From JACCZH01 sp963729445 (GTDB lineage Bacteria > Chloroflexota > Chloroflexia > Thermomicrobiales > CFX8): DNA of 64,000 nt. Where the stretch lies: positions 496,001 to 560,000 of the forward strand of contig CAVSNU010000002.1 of assembly GCA_963729445.1 (NCBI GenBank). The letters are read 5' to 3'. A model generated the notes under the pieces. That model saw nothing but the letters and a program-made list of their open reading frames with translations, was not told the origin of the DNA and did no database searches. A program made the position numbers and the translations under genes. Below, piece after piece: positions 60,678 through 64,000 of this stretch. Each line of letters starts with the position of its first letter. The stretch's first letter is position 1.

Positions 60678-61986
60678 GTGCGGCTCCCTGGGCCATCGCC
60701 GGCACCTCTCCGCTGGTCATCCTGACGGCGTAGTGGTGCTGTTTCGGCACGGCGTCGTGCAACCGCTCCTGGTCGAGCGGGAAGATGGACACTCCGCGCA
60801 TCGGAGGGACGGTGACATCGTCGCCGACGGTCACGACCATCACCTGGTGGCCCTCAGACACCATCTCAACCAGCACGGCCGCGATTGCGTCGGTCATGAT
60901 CCCGGTAATGATCACAATCGTGCTACCCCAGGGAAAGCGCGTTGTCTCGGCGCGCAAGAGCCGCGGGAAGTTCACGGACGCAATGGGAGAGAGCTTGGCC
61001 AGGCCGGTCAGGATCTCTTCCTGCTGGCTCGGGCTACGGCTCGTGCGCACGCGCAGCGCCTGGTCGGACCCGCCGACGACCCCGTTGGCGTACATCCCCA
61101 CCGCGTGCCGGTCACGGATCGCTTGCACCGCAATCGACGCCGCCACCACGATCGCGCCCTCGGCCCGCTCGTAGTCCAGCCCCTCCCAGTAATGCTCGAA
61201 CGTATCGAGATTGAGGAACACGCCGAACTGCACCTCGGTCGTGGGCTCGAAGACCTTCGTCTGGAGCGACTGGACCCGCGCCGTGGCTTTCCAGTTGACA
61301 TGCCGGATCGAGTCCTCCGGCCGGTAGTCCCGGACACCAACCGTACGCGACGGATCGGTGATCAGTTGCCGCCGGATGCGCTGGTCACCAAAGAGATGCC
61401 GCGCCGGTACACCGAGCTCTTCAAGCGGTACGAGCTTTGGATACACCGTCAACCAGGCGAAATCCAACAGCGTCTCGCTACGGGTGAAGAAGCCGAACAG
61501 GTCGCCCGAACGCAGCGTAATCGGCCCCAGCGAGTGATACCCCCTGGAGGGACAGGCGATTTCCACCATCCAGGTCACCCTCTCATACCAGCGGGCGGCC
61601 GTCGTAATGCGGAGCACGACGACGCCCGGCACACCGCTCGGGAGAATGTCGCGGTCGACAATCTTCAGGCGATCGCCAATCTGGTCTTCGATATCGAGCC
61701 AGGCCAGCGGCAGGAGCTTGCGGTTGATCACACTGAACTTCATGGTGACAGACTCGCCACTGAAGAGCCGTTCTGCCGAGAGCGAGCGCGAGTACTCGAC
61801 GCGGTCGAGCGAGTAGCGTGCCCAGAGCCAGGATCCACCAGCCGTACACAACGTCAGCAGCCCCAGCAGCGAGAGTGCGCGCTCGCGCAGAAGCATCCCG
61901 ATCAGGATGAGCGCACCGGCTCCGTAGAGCCAGTAGGTACTGAAGAAGAGCGAGCGTGAACGGCTCACCTGTCGCGAGATTGCCAT
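60667..61986 (-). CDS. DUF58-family protein
   Basis: The product is 439 residues. Two N-terminal spans (about 12-60) anchor it, followed by an extracytoplasmic or cytoplasmic beta-rich middle. The family signature VGVRDYRPEDSIRHVNWKAT (about residues 220-240) matches DUF58. A VWFA-like fold occupies the C-terminal third (GVFLNLDTFEHYWEG as the first strand). DUF58 proteins are encoded with MoxR AAA ATPases and are thought to be their partners. The moxR stop lies just 12 bases upstream of its start, consistent with one operon. Confidence 0.9.
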   Translation of the reverse strand: MAISRQVSRSRSLFFSTYWLYGAGALILIGMLLRERALSLLGLLTLCTAGGSWLWARYSLDRVEYSRSLSAERLFSGESVTMKFSVINRKLLPLAWLDIEDQIGDRLKIVDRDILPSGVPGVVVLRITTAARWYERVTWMVEIACPSRGYHSLGPITLRSGDLFGFFTRSETLLDFAWLTVYPKLVPLEELGVPARHLFGDQRIRRQLITDPSRTVGVRDYRPEDSIRHVNWKATARVQSLQTKVFEPTTEVQFGVFLNLDTFEHYWEGLDYERAEGAIVVAASIAVQAIRDRHAVGMYANGVVGGSDQALRVRTSRSPSQQEEILTGLAKLSPIASVNFPRLLRAETTRFPWGSTIVIITGIMTDAIAAVLVEMVSEGHQVMVVTVGDDVTVPPMRGVSIFPLDQERLHDAVPKQHHYAVRMTSGEVPAMAQGAAHGE

Positions 61987-61997
61987 GTTGTGCCCTG

Positions 61998-62954
61998 CTA
62001 CTGGATGGCTTCTACCGGAGTCCTGACGCGGCCCACCACTTCATCAATAATGTGATCCACAGAGCGGCCGCGCAACCGGGCTTCCGGGCTAATCATAATG
62101 CGGTGTGCCAGGACCGCGTGCGCCACGTGTTTCACGTCGTCCGGCTCGGCATAGTCCCGGCCGCGGAGCGCGGCATAAGCCTGGGACGCGCGGAAAAGCG
62201 CCAGGGTACCGCGCGGGCTGGCTCCCAGCCCAACGGCGTCGTGCTCGCGGGTCGCCCTCGTGATTCCCGTGATGTACGCCCGCAGCTCCGGCTCAACGTG
62301 AATCTCGCGCACCCCGGTCATCGCGCTCACCAGGTCTTCCGGAGTCGTCACTGCTTCCAGGGTGTCAATCGGGTGCTGATGCTGCAGTCGCAGCAGCATC
62401 TCTTCTTCCTGTTCGGCGCTCGGATAGCCGATATTGATCCGCATCAGGAAACGATCGAGCTGCGCCTCGGGCAGCGGGAAGGTGCCTTCGAGCTCGACCG
62501 GATTCTCCGTCGCCAGCACCAGGAACGGCCTGGGCAAATCCATCGTGTCGCCTTCGATAGAGACCGTGCGCTCCTCCATGGCTTCCAGCAAGGCCGATTG
62601 CGTGCGCGGAGTGGCGCGGTTGATCTCGTCGGACAACAGAATATTGGTAAAGACCGGCCCGGCGCGGAACTGGAACTCGCCGAGCTTCTGATTGAAATAG
62701 CTCAGGCCGGTGATGTCTGACGGCAGGAGGTCCGGCGTAAACTGAATCCGTCTGAACTGCCCGCCGATCGAACGCGCGATACTGCGCGCCAGCATCGTCT
62801 TGCCAACCCCGGGGACATCCTCCAGCAGCACGTGACCCTGACAGAGCAGCGCGACAAGCACCAGCTCGGTGACCTCGCGCTTGCCTACAATGACTTTTTC
62901 AACATTGTCAACAATCCGGTTGGAGAATGCGGCAATCTTCTGAATCTCGCTCAC
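61998..62954 (-). CDS. MoxR-family AAA+ ATPase
   Basis: The product is 318 residues. Walker A is LLEDVPGVGKTMLARSIA, Walker B is NILLSDEINRATPRTQ, and sensor and Arg-finger regions follow (FLVLATENPVELEGTFPLPE). This is the standard MoxR/RavA-like layout, and these ATPases assist assembly of metal enzymes or envelope complexes. GTG 62954, after GTGGTGGTTC, is preferred over TTG 62966, since VSEIQKIAAF is the usual beginning. It heads the moxR-DUF58-DUF4129-hemW-LOG run. Confidence 0.93.
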   Translation of the reverse strand: MSEIQKIAAFSNRIVDNVEKVIVGKREVTELVLVALLCQGHVLLEDVPGVGKTMLARSIARSIGGQFRRIQFTPDLLPSDITGLSYFNQKLGEFQFRAGPVFTNILLSDEINRATPRTQSALLEAMEERTVSIEGDTMDLPRPFLVLATENPVELEGTFPLPEAQLDRFLMRINIGYPSAEQEEEMLLRLQHQHPIDTLEAVTTPEDLVSAMTGVREIHVEPELRAYITGITRATREHDAVGLGASPRGTLALFRASQAYAALRGRDYAEPDDVKHVAHAVLAHRIMISPEARLRGRSVDHIIDEVVGRVRTPVEAIQ

Positions 62955-63077
62955 GAACCACCACAATCATCTGCGAGCGGCCCGCGTAAGTGGGCCGAAG
63001 GAGTGTGCGACACTGGTACAGGTATGCACCAAAAACTATACCATTGGGCCAATTTAACGCACGGAGAGAACCAACAC

Positions 63078-63560
63078 ATGATTGAGCTAACCGAATGGGA
63101 GGGACTCCTCCGTATTGCCCTGGCCGCCATCCTCGGTGGCGCTGTCGGCCTGGAGCGAGAGCTGCGGGCGAAACAGGCTGGCTTGCGGACGAACATGCTC
63201 GTCGCCATGGGCGCCGCGCTGTTCACGACCAGCTCGATCCAGCTCTCCGAGTTCTATTTGAACTGGGCGGGCTCGATCAGGTTCGACCCGTCGCGCATCA
63301 TCTCAACCATCGTCTCCGGCGTTGGCTTCCTCGGTGGCGCGGTGATCTTCCGCCACGAACAACGCATGCATGGCGTAACGACGGCTGCCAGCATCTGGGT
63401 TGTCACGGCGGTTGGCGTTGCGGCGGGTGCCGGATTCTATCTGACGTCCGTTGGCGCGACGGTGTTGATCGTCATCGTGCTGCTCGTCGTGGGCTGGGTA
63501 GAGCATCTTGTGGGCTTCAAAGACGATACATTCGCCATCCAGGAAAGTGGTGATGACTAG
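63078..63560 (+). CDS. MgtC/SapB family membrane protein
   Basis: This 160-residue protein has four or so spans. The characteristic MgtC segment LGGAVGLERELRAKQAGLRT and LVAMGAALFTTSS lies at the N-terminus, then VSGVGFLGGAVIFRHEQRMH and GVTTAASIWVVTAVGVAAGA. MgtC-like proteins affect Mg2+ homeostasis and virulence regulation in pathogens. Here a general membrane or ion role is likely. The ATG at 63078 follows ACGGAGAG by about eight bases. An upstream extension reaching 62832 is rejected because it overlaps the divergent moxR gene. Confidence 0.9.
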   Translation: MIELTEWEGLLRIALAAILGGAVGLERELRAKQAGLRTNMLVAMGAALFTTSSIQLSEFYLNWAGSIRFDPSRIISTIVSGVGFLGGAVIFRHEQRMHGVTTAASIWVVTAVGVAAGAGFYLTSVGATVLIVIVLLVVGWVEHLVGFKDDTFAIQESGDD

Positions 63561-63578
63561 GCGATTCGACGCGCCGCC

Positions 63579-64000
63579 TTATGGCTCATCTCCATGCTCA
63601 TACCGGTTGCGGGCTCTGGGGATCACCGCTTCAAAGGCTGAGCCGGCAACGGCTGGATCGCGACGCTCGCGGATCAACCATGCCCGCAACCGCTCCTCAA
63701 GCTCGCCGTCATCCCAGCCACTCGTGTCATACATACCGGCCTCACGCCGCTGCCGGGCAGCCTCGAACAGGCTGACGGCACAGGCAACCGAGATGTTGAG
63801 TGATTCCACCATGCCCATCATGGGAATCATCACCCGGCCATCCGCCAGCCGCGACGCATCGTCGGAGACGCCGCGGGTTTCATTCCCGAACACCAGTGCG
63901 GTTGGCTTGGTCAGATCCAGATCGTAGAAATCGGTCGCGTCCTCGCTGAGCTCGGTCGCGTAGATCGAGAATCCCTCGCTCCGCAACGCCTGGTAACAGG
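63579..64000 (-). CDS. TrmH/SpoU-family RNA 2'-O-methyltransferase, C-terminal part
   Basis: The gene runs past the right edge. The visible C-terminal half has the SPOUT knot motifs: ALVFGNETRGVSDDASRLAD (motif 2) and VMIPMMGMVESLNISVACAV (motif 3). It methylates a ribose 2'-OH in tRNA or rRNA, most like TrmH (Gm18 of tRNA). A TTG at 63986 is open, but the frame continues upstream (CYQALRSEGF), so the start is outside the window. The convergent mgtC gene ends 18 bases away. Confidence 0.88.
   Translation of the reverse strand, partial: CYQALRSEGFSIYATELSEDATDFYDLDLTKPTALVFGNETRGVSDDASRLADGRVMIPMMGMVESLNISVACAVSLFEAARQRREAGMYDTSGWDDGELEERLRAWLIRERRDPAVAGSAFEAVIPRARNRYEHGDEP

Noticed and set aside
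59917..61959. 680-codon plus-strand open frame
   Set aside because: It lies antisense across the DUF4129 and DUF58 genes, has low-complexity Arg/His/Gln composition and no protein-family features.
1..64000. CRISPR array, tRNA and rRNA genes
   Set aside because: I looked for regularly spaced direct repeats, T-loop GTTCGAATC-type words and rRNA sequences and found no convincing case.

Overview
The window is GC-rich, densely packed bacterial DNA that looks like a chromosome of Chloroflexota, most likely a Thermomicrobia/Sphaerobacterales relative. This rests on family-level impressions, not on a marker gene: twin-arginine lipoprotein substrate-binding proteins with Asp/Glu/Thr/Pro linkers, menaquinone genes, a GlgE maltosyltransferase, and a subtilase with a long C-terminal module. 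I found no rRNA, tRNA or CRISPR array. Most genes lie on the minus strand in tightly overlapping operons (ATGA or GTGA junctions).

Layout. 1-3.6 kb: 5' part of glgE, a VOC protein, a D-tartrate dehydratase-like enolase-superfamily enzyme and a tiny membrane ORF. 3.9-8.4 kb: yidC, khpB (jag), a PfkB kinase and mnmE. 8.6-16.9 kb: a peptide-type ABC importer with two substrate-binding proteins, two permeases and a CapA-like protein. 17-25 kb: uracil-DNA glycosylase, hisIE, radC, a YflT-like stress protein, menG-menA, guaA and an MFS transporter. 25.3-29.4 kb: an annealing-protein-like ORF, a long XPB-helicase-associated protein and a PIG-L deacetylase. 29.8-36 kb: a six-gene envelope glycan operon (two membrane glycosyltransferase-like proteins, a YbhN-like protein, a GT4-like enzyme, a lipoprotein, a methyltransferase). 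36.5-41.1 kb: class V aminotransferase, HAD hydrolase, polysaccharide deacetylase and ispH. 41.1-45 kb: a lower-GC accessory patch with MazEF, a HEPN/Abi-like protein, a CHC2 zinc-finger mini-protein, an anchored coiled-coil protein and duplicated AAA-ATPase debris. 45.2-64 kb: pepA, a cytoplasmic beta-lactamase-fold protein, a CoA-transferase, an ABC exporter, a HAD-SerA fusion, a subtilase, LOG, hemW, DUF4129, DUF58, moxR, mgtC and part of a TrmH/SpoU methyltransferase.

Two themes cut across the window. First, at least seven intergenic copies (two degenerate) of an imperfect palindrome built on GGCGCAATTCATTGCGCC, plus a second family of shorter inverted-repeat elements ending GTCATCCTGAGCG-like, mark it as rich in non-autonomous repeats. 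Second, many otherwise good genes are broken by single-base indels (a substrate-binding protein, guaA, YbhN, the aminotransferase, the HAD hydrolase) and one glycosyltransferase changes frame six times. Because guaA is normally needed, at least part of this probably reflects sequence error, so these genes are annotated across their breaks.

The most unusual intact gene is the fusion of a nucleotidase-like HAD phosphatase to a full-length 3-phosphoglycerate dehydrogenase at 51.7-54.0 kb.
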